The notes: generated by a model from the sequence alone, not told the origin. Counted from the first letter of the stretch, positions 18,299 through 27,694 are shown. The stretch is DNA of 64,000 nucleotides from Mycolicibacterium stellerae (GCF_003719305.1 NZ_RARC01000013.1:1-64000); one strand, 5' to 3'. A program made the numbers and translations.

Positions 18299-20713
18299 AT
18301 GCGAAGACGCGCCCTGGGTAATCTTCCCGCAGAAGTAAGCAGTTTTGTCGGTCGTCGGGACGCCATTGCCTATGTCAGACGAACGTTGGGTGGCGCTCGC
18401 CTAGTAACCCTGACTGGCCCAGGTGGCGTGGGTAAAACCCGCCTCGCGACACAAGTTGCTCGAAGCGTCGCGCGGGCTTACCCGGACGGCGTTTGGCTCG
18501 TCGAGTGCGCAGACCTACGCGAACCCGCACTTTTGGGTCACCTGGTCGTATCAGCGCTCGGGATCACGGATCATTCGTCACACAGCTCAGAGCAGGCTAT
18601 ACGTCTTCATTTAGCAAATCGACAACTTCTGCTCGTATTCGACAACTGTGAGCAGGTGATCGACGGGTGCGCGCGCCTAGTTTTCGAGCTTCTCGAGGCA
18701 GCGCCGGACGTCCGAGTCATTGCGACAAGCCGCGAGCCATTGTGTGTACCAGGTGAACACCTTTACCGCGTTTCACCGTTCCCGGTGGCGCATCTGTCTG
18801 ATTCGGCGCTACCGGGTGACCAATTCAGGTGCGGTGCGACAGGAGATCCGGAGGCGGACTCGCCGTCAAGCCACGAAGCGGTCGAGTTGTTCGAACAGCG
18901 AGCGGCCGCAGTAGCCGCAGATTTTCGCGTTGATGCCCGTAACGAAAAAGCGGTGGAGGCCCTGTGCGCGCGTCTCGATGGCATCCCGCTGGTGATCGAA
19001 CTTGCGGCAGCCCGGGTTCGATCGCTGACGCCGCAGAAAATGTTGGAACACCTGAACGACAGCTACAGCGTATTGACTTCACAGACGCGCGGTCCGGCGG
19101 TGCGCCACCAGACATTGCGCGCATTGGTGGACTGGAGTTACAACCTCTGTTCTGACTGTCAGCGGGCGCTTTGGGCCCGGGCGGCCGTCTTCCCGGGTTC
19201 CTTCGACCTTGGCGCGGCCGCGTCTGTCTGCGGCGGGGATGGTCAGGACCCGAGCCTCGTTATCGAAACGATCCTCGAGCTGGTTGACAAATCGATCGTT
19301 GCGCGCGAGACCCGAAGCGGACGGGATCGCTATCGCATGCTCGAGACGTTACGTCAATACGGCACAAGCAAGTTAGGCCCGGCTGAGAACGACCTGGTAA
19401 GGCGCCGTCATCGAGACTACTTTGCATCGCTCGTCGAAGGTGCCGAGGCCGGCTTCTCAGCAGCGTCCGACCAGAAGCGTTGGGCCACAGCGCTAAACGA
19501 TGAACGGACGAATCTGAGAAGCGCGCTCGAGTACAGTGTCGGCACCGAGGGTGAGGCTGCTGCCGGCCTACGGATGGCAAGCGATCTGTGGTTCGTTTGG
19601 GTACGCGGCGCGGCGCGGGAGGGCAGCTACTGGCTCGACCGGGCGCTGGCCAGCGAGGCGGGAAGCAAGAAGCAGCGAGTGCAGGCGTTACGGGTTCGAG
19701 CCTGGATGGCGGCATTGCAAGGCGACCCTTGCAACGGACGAGCGGCGGTCGAGGAGGCTCAATCGATAGCCGCCGATTTACGGGACGAACACCTTGCGGC
19801 CTTGGCCGACCAGGCCGCCGGGGAAGTCGCCTTTGCCGGCGGAGACCTCGCCACCGCGGCGGCGTCCTTCGAAAAAGCGATTGCCTACCATCGGCGCACG
19901 CAAGAGTGGTCGGCGGTGGCGCTTTTGAGCCTCGCGCAGCTCGGCTGGATCAAAGGCCTGCAAGGTAATACCGAAAGTGGTGCGAGATTAGGCGATGAGT
20001 GCCGGATTCGTAGCGAGCGGTGCGGTAACGTCTGGTCGCTTTCGTGGGCCTACTGGGTCCTTGGCGCGTTGGCTTGGACAAACGGGGATCGCTGCCTTGC
20101 CGAGAAGCAAATCCGTGAGTCGCTGACTATCAGGACCCAGATCGAGGACTGGCTCGGAATTCCGTTCGCCATCGAAATTCTGGCATGGATATCGCAGCAC
20201 GACGACCCTGACCGCAGTGCAAAACTTCTCGGAGTAAACGAATCCCTCTGGGTGCCCATCGGCCTGCCGTTGTTTGGTTTTGCGCCTCTCACAGCGATGC
20301 ATGAGCAGTGCTCCAGGAAGCTGAGGCAGGCTCTCGGTGACGCGGGGTTTGAAGATGCGTACGGCGCGGGAAAGCGGCTCAGCCCAACCGATTCCGTGAG
20401 CTTGGCATTGGGCGAGGCGGCGACGCCGGAGCCGCTGGTCTTGCACGCCGTGTCCGTCCTGACAAGTCGTGAGCGAGAGGTGGCCAACCTCGTGGCCCAG
20501 GGCATGTCGAATCGAGAAGTGGCCACAGCACTGATCATCAGCCAGCGAACGGCGGAGTCGCACGTCCAGCGGATACTGACCAAACTCGGCCTTAACTCAC
20601 GGACGCAGATCGCACGATCAGTCCTCGAAGCAGAAGCCACGCGCACATCGCACACCAGTGACTTCTTGACACCGGTCGCGCGCCGTTGGACCAGGTCGAG
20701 TGTCCCAAAATGA
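18299..20713 (+). CDS. large NB-ARC ATPase/LuxR-type transcriptional regulator
   Basis: 804 residues from ATG 18299 (GAGGAA upstream); a GTG at 18269 would add ten. Order: NB-ARC-type ATPase with Walker A GPGGVGKT and Walker B LLLVFDNCE, sensor motif VIATSREPL, ELAAARVRSLTP, then TPR-like helical repeats, then a LuxR HTH (LTSREREVANLVAQGMSNRE) at the C-terminus. This is the mycobacterial family of large regulators without the adenylate-cyclase domain found in some relatives. The signal is unknown. It lies just before an AcoR-type activator, and a 17-bp palindrome overlaps its stop codon. Confidence 0.88.
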   Translation: MRRRALGNLPAEVSSFVGRRDAIAYVRRTLGGARLVTLTGPGGVGKTRLATQVARSVARAYPDGVWLVECADLREPALLGHLVVSALGITDHSSHSSEQAIRLHLANRQLLLVFDNCEQVIDGCARLVFELLEAAPDVRVIATSREPLCVPGEHLYRVSPFPVAHLSDSALPGDQFRCGATGDPEADSPSSHEAVELFEQRAAAVAADFRVDARNEKAVEALCARLDGIPLVIELAAARVRSLTPQKMLEHLNDSYSVLTSQTRGPAVRHQTLRALVDWSYNLCSDCQRALWARAAVFPGSFDLGAAASVCGGDGQDPSLVIETILELVDKSIVARETRSGRDRYRMLETLRQYGTSKLGPAENDLVRRRHRDYFASLVEGAEAGFSAASDQKRWATALNDERTNLRSALEYSVGTEGEAAAGLRMASDLWFVWVRGAAREGSYWLDRALASEAGSKKQRVQALRVRAWMAALQGDPCNGRAAVEEAQSIAADLRDEHLAALADQAAGEVAFAGGDLATAAASFEKAIAYHRRTQEWSAVALLSLAQLGWIKGLQGNTESGARLGDECRIRSERCGNVWSLSWAYWVLGALAWTNGDRCLAEKQIRESLTIRTQIEDWLGIPFAIEILAWISQHDDPDRSAKLLGVNESLWVPIGLPLFGFAPLTAMHEQCSRKLRQALGDAGFEDAYGAGKRLSPTDSVSLALGEAATPEPLVLHAVSVLTSREREVANLVAQGMSNREVATALIISQRTAESHVQRILTKLGLNSRTQIARSVLEAEATRTSHTSDFLTPVARRWTRSSVPK

Positions 20714-20717
20714 GACA
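20701..20717. promoter_or_regulatory. 17-bp imperfect palindrome upstream of AcoR-type activator
   Basis: TGTCCCAAAATGAGACA: two 7-base arms (6 of 7 matched) around AAA. It overlaps the stop codon of the LuxR-type gene and lies about 80 bases before the activator start. Similar palindromes occur at 22584-22600 and 30519-30535. Inferred to be a binding site for the activator. Confidence 0.5.
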
Positions 20718-20794
20718 GCTGGACATTCCACCTGTGGTGATACTGGTGCTCTGCGCCATAGCGCAGGTGGCGTGTTCGTTAGGAGGGTCACCGG

Positions 20795-22555
20795 GTGATC
20801 GACACTGAGGTCGCGCGCCACCGAGAGCAGTTCTTGCACTCTGGCGAGCCGGCGACAGGGATGCGCGACGAGATCGCGTTGTCGTGGATGCGCTCCACGA
20901 GATGTTCGGTTCGCCCCGAGGTGGTCGATCCGCCTTACAGATCCGACTTCACTACCCAGTCCAGGCTGCTGCGGGCCGCAGAGCCGGTCCTCCACGCGAT
21001 GGAAGACCGACTGGCCGGTCTGGGAATCAGCGTCATCGTCAGCGACGGGACAGGCCTCATCGTCGACCGGCGGGTCACGGACTACGGTTTGCGGTCGCGT
21101 CTCGACCAGTTATGCATAAGTCCTGGCCATTTGTTCTCCGAAGACTCGGTCGGCACGAACGGAATCGGCACCGCGATCGAAATCGGGCGTGCGACGCGGG
21201 TTGATGGACACGAGCACTATCTGGACAAGTACGTCGACTTCACGTGTGTCGGTGTCCCCATCAGCGATCCGATTCAGCAGCGACCCGTGGGTGTTCTTGA
21301 CCTCACCACTCCTGCGGATCCGCAGAATGCGGCCATCGAACTTCTCACTGAACAGATCGGGCGGGCCATCGAGCAGCGACTGCTCGAGCAGCATTCGCTT
21401 CACGAGCGCTCGTTGCTGGATCACTTCATGCGGGCCAACCGCCGTACTCGCGCTGCGCTAGTGGTACTGAGTGACCGCATTCTGATGGCAAACCCGCAAG
21501 CCGCCCGGCTATTCCAAGACATGGATCACCCGCTGTTGTGGGACCATGCGTCACGCGCACTGTCGAGTTCTGATCCGATCGTGGGTGAACTCGTACTTGA
21601 CGATGGCACTCTCGTCGCCACCCAGACGACGGCTGTCCGAGACGGTGGAGACGCCATCGGTTCGGTGATGGAGATTCGGCGAGTTGTGGATCCAAGCCAG
21701 CGGGTACGTCCGAAGGGTTCATCTTCGGCTCACACGATCGGCCACCAGGAACATGAGGAATTCGTCTGCGTCCTCAAGGCGTATGCGACGGGCATGGCGT
21801 CCATCGATATCCGACCAGTGGTCGTGTGCGGCGAGCCCGGCGTCGGGAAAACAACGCTCGGCACTGCCTTGCTCCGCGGTGATGGCCTGCTGGGAACAGA
21901 CAATCCACTGTGTTGTGACGCGGCGCTAGCGGGTGTTGAGGGTGGCAATGAGTGGTTGGCCAGCCTTGGGGAGTTGCTTCGTCGTCAACCTTCGGATCTG
22001 ATGATCCGCCATGTTGAGCTTCTCGACGATGACGTCGCTCAGCGCTTGGTGCCCCTCCTGCAATCAGCCCAGGCACGGGGTACGCGATCTGTTCTGACGC
22101 GAACGTGTGGCGAAATGTCGGACAGTGGACCACTTTTGGCGCTGGGGGCCGAGACAATTCGGCTCCCGCCGCTGCGCGACAGGCCGGCCGAGATGCCGGC
22201 CCTCGTCGCTTCCTATCTTGGGGACCGGCGAGTGGCCCCTGAAGTACTGCAGTTATTTCTGCGCTATCAGTGGCCGGGAAACATCACCCAACTGTTCTCC
22301 GTACTGCGGGAAATGGCGGCCGCGTCCCCTCGGCAGACCCTCGGTCTCAACGAGGTTCCGGCCGAGCTGAAAAGATCGGCGCCTCGCCGAGCGCTATCGC
22401 GCTTCGAGCAGGCAGAGTTGCACGTGATTCTCGACGCGCTCGCCGAGACGGGCGGCAATAAGCAGCAGGCAGCATCGCTCATCGGAATCTCCCGTTCGAC
22501 GCTGTATCGCAAGCTGCAGAACGCCGGTGTTGATCTGGAGAACACCGTCTACTGA
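20795..22555 (+). CDS. AcoR/MimR-type GAF-Fis transcriptional activator
   Basis: 586 residues, GTG start with AGGAGG nine bases upstream. Order: GAF-type sensor domain (about 70-200, with the family hallmark FSEDSVGTNGIGTAI), linker, degenerate AAA+ domain (Walker A GEPGVGKT at about 346-353, WPGNITQL in place of WPGNVREL), and a C-terminal Fis HTH (NKQQAASLIGISRSTLYRKL). The GAFTGA loop that contacts sigma-54 is absent. Actinobacterial members of this type activate degradation operons without sigma-54. It stands just before the BVMO operon and probably controls it in response to a pathway substrate. Confidence 0.88.
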   Translation: MIDTEVARHREQFLHSGEPATGMRDEIALSWMRSTRCSVRPEVVDPPYRSDFTTQSRLLRAAEPVLHAMEDRLAGLGISVIVSDGTGLIVDRRVTDYGLRSRLDQLCISPGHLFSEDSVGTNGIGTAIEIGRATRVDGHEHYLDKYVDFTCVGVPISDPIQQRPVGVLDLTTPADPQNAAIELLTEQIGRAIEQRLLEQHSLHERSLLDHFMRANRRTRAALVVLSDRILMANPQAARLFQDMDHPLLWDHASRALSSSDPIVGELVLDDGTLVATQTTAVRDGGDAIGSVMEIRRVVDPSQRVRPKGSSSAHTIGHQEHEEFVCVLKAYATGMASIDIRPVVVCGEPGVGKTTLGTALLRGDGLLGTDNPLCCDAALAGVEGGNEWLASLGELLRRQPSDLMIRHVELLDDDVAQRLVPLLQSAQARGTRSVLTRTCGEMSDSGPLLALGAETIRLPPLRDRPAEMPALVASYLGDRRVAPEVLQLFLRYQWPGNITQLFSVLREMAAASPRQTLGLNEVPAELKRSAPRRALSRFEQAELHVILDALAETGGNKQQAASLIGISRSTLYRKLQNAGVDLENTVY

Positions 22556-22583
22556 CGGCCACCGCAGCCAAACCTACTGTCAG

Positions 22584-22600
22584 TGACCGACATTCGGACA
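22584..22600. promoter_or_regulatory. 17-bp imperfect palindrome upstream of BVMO operon
   Basis: TGACCGACATTCGGACA, an inverted repeat with the same spacing as the one at 20701, 68 bases before the BVMO start. On the opposite strand it matches the site at 30519 at 20 of 21 positions when flanks are included. Inferred activator binding site. Confidence 0.5.
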
Positions 22601-22667
22601 GCTCGGGCAGATGTGGTGGACATAGGTTGAGATCAGTCCAACCTCTAACTTGTCCAGGAGGATTGCG

Positions 22668-24305
22668 GTGGTCGTCACCGATTCGAATCGGGGAGTCGGC
22701 AGCGATGCCGACCCGTACATTGATGTCCTGGTGGTCGGAGCCGGCTTCGCCGGGCTGTACCAACTCCACAGTTTGCGCGCCCGCGGGTTCTCCGTACGTG
22801 TCGTGGAAGCGGGTGCCGAGCTCGGTGGCATCTGGTACTGGAACTGCTATCCGGGAGCCAGAGTGGACACCCTCGGAGCCATATATCAGTATTCGGATCA
22901 AGATCTTTGGCAAGGCTGGGACTACACCGAACTGTTTCCGTCGTGGAAGGAAGTACGAGAATACTTCCGATACGTCGATGAAAAGCTGGACCTCAGTCGA
23001 GATGTGTCCTTCAATACACGAATCACCGCAGCCGAATTCGACGAAAACAGCCGCCGCTGGATCGTGTCTACCGACGGGGATGCCAAGATCTTCCCCCGCT
23101 ACTTGGTGATGTGCATTGGCTTCGCATCCAAGCCCTACCTGCCAAGGATCGATGGGCTGGATGACTTCGCGGGCGAGTGCCATCACACCGCGGCGTGGCC
23201 CCAGGATGGAGTGGATCTTTCAGGCAAACGGGTCGGCGTGATTGGGACTGGTGCGAGCGGGGTCCAGGTTGTCCAAGAGGCTGCTCGCTGCGCCAAACAA
23301 CTCACGGTCTTCCAGCGCACGCCCATTCTGGCTCTGCCGATGCGGCAGCAGCAATTGGATGAAGAAGCGCGGCGAGCAGTGAAGGCATCGCTGCCTGACC
23401 GGTTCAAGAAGCGCGCAGAGACCTTCGCGGGGTTCGATATCGATTTCCTCGACCGCTCCGCACTCGAGCTGACAGCGGTCGAACGCCGTCAAATATACGA
23501 AGAGCTTTGGGAAAAGGGCGGGTTCTATCCCTGGCTCGGCACATTCAACGACATTCTCTTCGACGAAGAAGCCAATGCGACCGCATACGCATTCTGGCGG
23601 GACCAGACACATCAGCGCATCAAGGACCCGATGGTGGCGGAGAAGCTTGCCCCCGCGATTGCGCCGCACCCGTTTGGAACCAAGCGACCATCGCTAGAGC
23701 AAGACTATTACGAAGCGTTCAACCAAGATAATGTCACCCTGGTCGATATTCGAGAGACGCCGATCGAGCGGATCACTTCCTCTGGCATATCGACGACCCT
23801 CGCGCACTATGAACTCGACACGTTGGTGTTGGCCACCGGGTTCGATGCACTGACCGGCGGATACTTCGCGATCGACATTCGCGGCGCGAATGGGATGACG
23901 CTGCACCAGAAATGGCACGACGGGGTGCGCACTCATCTGGGGATCGCCACGGAAGGCTTCCCGAATCTCTTGATGGTGTACGGTCCGCAAAGTCCTGCGG
24001 GATTCTGCAACGGGCCGACTTGTGCGGAATTGCAGGGCGACAAGATCGTCGAGACGCTCGTCTACCTACGCGATCACGAGTTCACTCGTATCGAGGCCTC
24101 GCGTCAGGCGGAGGAGTTGTGGCGCGAGCACGTGCTGGAAGTCGCGGGGCAATCCTTGTTCGACCGGGCAGACTCCTGGTATGTCGGCGCCAATATTCCC
24201 GGCAAGCCCAGAGAGATGCTCAATTACCCCGCCGGCGTTCCAACTTATTTGACCAAATGGAGTGAATGTGTTGATGCCGGTTACCTCGGATTCGACATGT
24301 GCTGA
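22668..24305 (+). CDS. Baeyer-Villiger-type FAD/NADPH monooxygenase
   Basis: 545 residues from GTG 22668, chosen because AGGAGG lies six bases upstream (a TTG at 22650 would place that site inside the gene). FAD-binding VVGAGFAG, NADPH-binding IGTGASG and the BVMO fingerprint FAGECHHTAAWP (FxGxxxHxxxWP) are all intact. It should insert oxygen next to a ketone to give an ester or lactone. It is followed by a homogentisate-type dioxygenase and a hydrolase, which could act on the ester products. Close to the cyclohexanone-monooxygenase type in length; the substrate is not evident. Confidence 0.92.
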   Translation: MVVTDSNRGVGSDADPYIDVLVVGAGFAGLYQLHSLRARGFSVRVVEAGAELGGIWYWNCYPGARVDTLGAIYQYSDQDLWQGWDYTELFPSWKEVREYFRYVDEKLDLSRDVSFNTRITAAEFDENSRRWIVSTDGDAKIFPRYLVMCIGFASKPYLPRIDGLDDFAGECHHTAAWPQDGVDLSGKRVGVIGTGASGVQVVQEAARCAKQLTVFQRTPILALPMRQQQLDEEARRAVKASLPDRFKKRAETFAGFDIDFLDRSALELTAVERRQIYEELWEKGGFYPWLGTFNDILFDEEANATAYAFWRDQTHQRIKDPMVAEKLAPAIAPHPFGTKRPSLEQDYYEAFNQDNVTLVDIRETPIERITSSGISTTLAHYELDTLVLATGFDALTGGYFAIDIRGANGMTLHQKWHDGVRTHLGIATEGFPNLLMVYGPQSPAGFCNGPTCAELQGDKIVETLVYLRDHEFTRIEASRQAEELWREHVLEVAGQSLFDRADSWYVGANIPGKPREMLNYPAGVPTYLTKWSECVDAGYLGFDMC

Positions 24306-24354
24306 CCAAATCTAATGAACTTTGACACTGTTGATTGATTGGAGTGATGTTGCG

Positions 24355-25686
24355 ATGACACAGCAAGCGGTGGACGCCGGAGGGCGGGTGACGACATCAG
24401 TATCATCCGTGGTCGATACCAATACGTATCAATCAGGCCTGGGCAACGAGTTCGAGACAGAGGCGTTGCCAGGCACGTTGCCGATCGGACAGAACAGCCC
24501 GCAGAAGGTGGCACACGGTCTCGTAAGTGAGCTGATGTCGGGCACTACGTTCGGTGCACCGCGCGCGCTCAACCGTCGCTCCTACTTGTTCCGCATCCGT
24601 CCGTCGGTGCAACACAGCAAGTTCGAGCAGGTGGCGAGCAAGAACTTCCTCACCCCACCGTTCACCCTGCCAGCCGCGCCCCTTGACTACTGTTGGGGTC
24701 CGTTCAGGACATCAGAGGCTTCGGTCGACTTCATTGACGGACTCGCCACCATCTGCGGGACGGGCTCACCGCATTCACAATCCGGCGTTGCGTTCCATGC
24801 GTACTCAGCTACCGCGTCGATGCGTGACAGGGTCTTCGGGAATGCCGACGGCGAGATGTTGATCGTGCCGCACATCGGTGGTCTGCACCTAGCCACTGAG
24901 TACGGAATCCTCGATGTCTACGCCGGGGAGATCGCCGTGATTCCCCGAGGCGTTCGCGTCCGCGTCGAGCTGCTCGACGGATACGCGGCCGGCTTTGTGT
25001 GCGAAAACTTTGGGCTGCCACTGCGATTGCCGGAGCTCGGACTCGTCGGATCCAACGGTCTGGCCAACGTCGCAGACTTCAAAATCCCGGTCGCGGCATA
25101 CGAGGATCACGACGGCGCCGTCCAATGGACCCAGAAGTTCGCCGGCAACATGTGGAACTGCGAAGTGGACCACTCCCCACTCGACGTGGTCGCGTGGCGA
25201 GGAAGCCTGTATCCGTACAAGTACGACCTACACAGGTTCGTGGGGATGGGCACATCGACAGTCGATCACCCCGACCCGTCGATTTTCTGCTTGCTCACCT
25301 CGCCTTCGGACCCGATTCTCGGGCCCAACTTCGACATCATGGCCATCACTCCGCGCTGGGTTGTCGGCGACCACACGTTCTTGGCTCCAGGTTTTCACCG
25401 CAACTGCGTCACGGAGTTCATCATGCTTTTGCAGGGGCAATTCGGTGGACTCGAGCCAGGCTCCACGACCTTGACCAACAGTTACACCCCTCACGGGCCT
25501 GACGCCGAGACTCAGGGCACTCTCCGCGACGCGGTACTGGGTCCGATGAAGGTCGAGGATCAGCTGATGCTCTTATTCGAGACGCGGTTTCCCGTGCAGA
25601 TCACCGACTTCGCAAACTCGGTTCTGCCGGCGGTCGAGGGCTACTCGAAGCAATGGGACGGCATCCCAAAGAGATTCGGACAGTAG
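24355..25686 (+). CDS. hmgA: homogentisate 1,2-dioxygenase-family ring-cleaving enzyme
   Basis: 443 residues from ATG 24355 (GGAG ten bases upstream), the usual length for the family. The N-terminal YQSGLGNEFETEALPGTLP, catalytic His context DHPDPSI, iron ligands HRNCVTEF (His and Glu) and TPHGPD (His) are conserved, so it should cleave homogentisate or a similar hydroquinone to a maleyl product. No hpd, maleylacetoacetate isomerase or fumarylacetoacetase gene is nearby; instead it sits between a BVMO and a hydrolase, which suggests a different upstream route. Probably co-transcribed with both. Confidence 0.9.
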   Translation: MTQQAVDAGGRVTTSVSSVVDTNTYQSGLGNEFETEALPGTLPIGQNSPQKVAHGLVSELMSGTTFGAPRALNRRSYLFRIRPSVQHSKFEQVASKNFLTPPFTLPAAPLDYCWGPFRTSEASVDFIDGLATICGTGSPHSQSGVAFHAYSATASMRDRVFGNADGEMLIVPHIGGLHLATEYGILDVYAGEIAVIPRGVRVRVELLDGYAAGFVCENFGLPLRLPELGLVGSNGLANVADFKIPVAAYEDHDGAVQWTQKFAGNMWNCEVDHSPLDVVAWRGSLYPYKYDLHRFVGMGTSTVDHPDPSIFCLLTSPSDPILGPNFDIMAITPRWVVGDHTFLAPGFHRNCVTEFIMLLQGQFGGLEPGSTTLTNSYTPHGPDAETQGTLRDAVLGPMKVEDQLMLLFETRFPVQITDFANSVLPAVEGYSKQWDGIPKRFGQ

Positions 25687-25725
25687 CGATCAGCAAGCAC
25701 ACCTGAAATCGAAGGAAGTTCATCA

Positions 25726-26901
25726 GTGACGTCGCGTCAGAAGTTCGATTTGACCACGGAATGGGTGGGCATCACCCACACGGAGATCACTGGCGGTCAG
25801 GAGACCTACGGCTACGTCGAACCGAATCGCATAGCTCTGGAAGGTGTGCGCTTCCTGCCGAAAGACCGTCCGTCGAAAACGCTGATCATGTACATGCACC
25901 CCACCGCGACGATCAGCCGGCTGCCCGTCCCGCGTGCCATGGCCGAGGCGGGCATGCACGTCCTGTGCGCCGAAAGCCGCTACACGCGCAATGACACCGC
26001 CTTGATCATGGAGAAGGTGTTGCTCGATTACGGAGCGTTCGTGCGGCATGCCAAAGAGGTTTGGGGATACGAGAAGGTAGTTTTGGTGGGCTGGTCCGGT
26101 GGCGGAGCACTGACTTCCTACTATCAGTCGCAAGCTGAGCACCCCACCGTCTCCGAAACCCCGGCGGGCGACCCAATAACGCTAGAACGTCTCATCGGCG
26201 GGGACGCCCTCGTTTTTCACGCAGCGCACCTCTCGCGCGCGGAGATGCTCGCTGATTTCATCGACCCCTCCGTGCTTGATGAGGCGAACCCCGACATACG
26301 TAATCCGGAACTCGACTTGTACGACCCCCGAAACCCGAACCAGCCACCCTATTCGGCCGAATATCTGCAGTACTTCCGGTCCGAACAGCGGGCCCGTATT
26401 CGGCGCCGAACCGCCTACGTCAAGGAGCTTTTGGATCAGCTTCGGCTCCACGGAGGCGCCGAGACCGAACGCGTCATTTTGACTCATCGCACAATGGCCG
26501 ACCCACGATGCCTGGATCCCAGTATCGACCCCAACGACCGTAAACCCGGGACATCGCTGATGGGAGACCCCGAAGCGGCCAACGTCAATCCCGCTGGAAT
26601 CGCTCGTTATTCCACGCTGCGGTCGTGGCTGTCGCAGTGGTCGCCAGATGACAGCCGGGCGCAGGCAGCGGTCGCCGCAGCCAACATCACCATTCCGGTG
26701 TTGGTTATCGAGAACAGTGCCGACCACGTCGTTCCGCAACCACACTCCCAGCGATTCTTTGCAGCATGCGCGAGCACGGATAAGACGTTTTACCTCGCTG
26801 AGGGCGCCGATCACTACTACCGCGATGACAGCGGAACGCTCGACTCCGTCGTCGACGAGACGTTGAAATGGATGACTTCTCGTAACCTGTTAATAGGGTG
26901 A
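25726..26901 (+). CDS. alpha/beta hydrolase
   Basis: 391 residues, GTG start with GAAGGAAG upstream. The nucleophile elbow GWSGGG (about 123-128), a late acid region (VIENSADHVVP) and a His near the end (EGADHYYR) give a plausible triad. It begins 40 bases after the dioxygenase, so it is probably in the same operon; it could hydrolyse the ester made by the BVMO or a ring-cleavage product. Its last 46 codons are repeated at 31932-32071. Confidence 0.85.
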   Translation: MTSRQKFDLTTEWVGITHTEITGGQETYGYVEPNRIALEGVRFLPKDRPSKTLIMYMHPTATISRLPVPRAMAEAGMHVLCAESRYTRNDTALIMEKVLLDYGAFVRHAKEVWGYEKVVLVGWSGGGALTSYYQSQAEHPTVSETPAGDPITLERLIGGDALVFHAAHLSRAEMLADFIDPSVLDEANPDIRNPELDLYDPRNPNQPPYSAEYLQYFRSEQRARIRRRTAYVKELLDQLRLHGGAETERVILTHRTMADPRCLDPSIDPNDRKPGTSLMGDPEAANVNPAGIARYSTLRSWLSQWSPDDSRAQAAVAAANITIPVLVIENSADHVVPQPHSQRFFAACASTDKTFYLAEGADHYYRDDSGTLDSVVDETLKWMTSRNLLIG

Positions 26902-26946
26902 GGATTCGATGGAATCATTGAATACTGCGGCGAGCTCCGCGCCGGT
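26764..26946 (+). repeat. direct repeat, copy A
   Basis: Spans the last 46 codons of the hydrolase, its stop, and the first 13 codons of an NTF2-like gene. About 92% identical to copy B at 31932-32117. Similarity ends abruptly at GCCGGT on the right. Confidence 0.9.
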
Positions 26947-27124
26947 AGGAAGCCAAATCTTCCAGCCCGAACTCGCGTCCGATTCCGCTTTGCTTGATCG
27001 CGCCGAACGGTGCGGTGGGCTCGGGTATGTACCCGTTGATCCCGACCGTTTCGGATTCGACTGCCGACGCGACGGCGAGGGCGCGGTCCTCGTCGCTCGA
27101 CCACACCGTGCGACCCTCCGATGA
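26909..27124 (+). pseudogene. truncated NTF2-like (SnoaL-type) gene
   Basis: The first 13 residues (MESLNTAASSAPV) are identical to the start of the intact NTF2-like protein at 32080-32496. After base 26946 similarity stops and the frame runs through unrelated sequence, here an antisense aldehyde dehydrogenase fragment. No NTF2 domain remains. It marks a rearrangement breakpoint. Confidence 0.8.
26944..27112 (-). pseudogene. aldehyde dehydrogenase C-terminal fragment
   Basis: The minus strand reads DRALAVASAVESETVGINGY, then PTAPFGAIKQSGIGREFG and LEDLASYR. This is the highly conserved C-terminal end of NAD-dependent aldehyde dehydrogenases. The preceding 400 or more residues, including the catalytic Cys and Glu, are absent. 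The fragment abuts the end of repeat copy A. Confidence 0.85.
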
Positions 27125-27220
27125 GTTCATCAGTGTCGCTGCTGATTCCGATTCCGCCGAAACGGACACCGAGCGAAATGAGCTCGCTGGTGAGATCCTC
27201 GATCCCGAGCCGCCCGCAAG

Positions 27221-27410
27221 TGACCCCGCGGCGATGATCGGCTACTGCGATCAAGCCCAGGGAAGCAACCGATCGTTCCTTGCGCAATACCGGGCGGTGG
27301 ATGGCAACAACGCCCACTTCGACATTCCCGCGGGCGGGCAGCACGACTGGTCGAGCTGGGGCCCGCAGCTGGCGGCCATGTCCGGAGACTTGGCGGCGAC
27401 CCTGCGATGA
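27221..27410 (+). pseudogene. MPT51/Ag85-like 3' fragment
   Basis: Encodes DPAAMIGYCDQAQGSNRSF and FDIPAGGQHDWSSWGPQLAA, the last 60 or so residues of the MPT51-like protein at 8859-9869, with about 75-80% identity. No start or N-terminal three quarters is present. Its stop overlaps the next gene by ATGA, so it once headed that operon. Confidence 0.85.
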
Positions 27411-27694
27411 CTGTCCAGGGCCGTTGGCGAATTGCCTTGGCGGCGATCACCGTCGGGGGTGCCTTGATGGCTCCGTGCTGGTACGCGCCCGCCACGGCGG
27501 TCGCCGACCCTGGCGAGCCATTGTGCCCGCTGTCGATGATTCTGATGTGCAGGCTCCTGCCCGCCGCACCGGATCTCGACGACGACGTCGACCTGACGCA
27601 GCCGCTACCCCAGTCTTCGGTCGAGGTGACGCCGCCCCTTCCGCTTCCTGCCGGCGTTCCTGGCGCACCGCTGACGGAGCCGAATCCCGCCTGA
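27407..27694 (+). CDS. small secreted protein of unknown function
   Basis: 95 residues, ATG overlapping the stop of the MPT51-like fragment. A signal peptide (about 1-33, ending ATAVA then DPGE) precedes a short Cys-containing stretch (LCPLSMILMCRLLP) and an acidic, Pro-rich tail. The overlap suggests it originally followed an Ag85/MPT51-like gene. No family recognised. Confidence 0.6.
   Translation: MTVQGRWRIALAAITVGGALMAPCWYAPATAVADPGEPLCPLSMILMCRLLPAAPDLDDDVDLTQPLPQSSVEVTPPLPLPAGVPGAPLTEPNPA

Noticed and set aside
19283..19299. TTGACAAATCGATCG as another GntR-type operator
   Set aside because: It lies inside the LuxR-type gene and encodes the conserved VDKSIV segment, so the match is explained by coding constraint.
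9684..27410. Recent insertion of the 9.9-27.2 kb island between duplicated MPT51 ends
   Set aside because: The two MPT51 3' ends are only about 75-80% identical, too diverged to be target duplications of a recent insertion.
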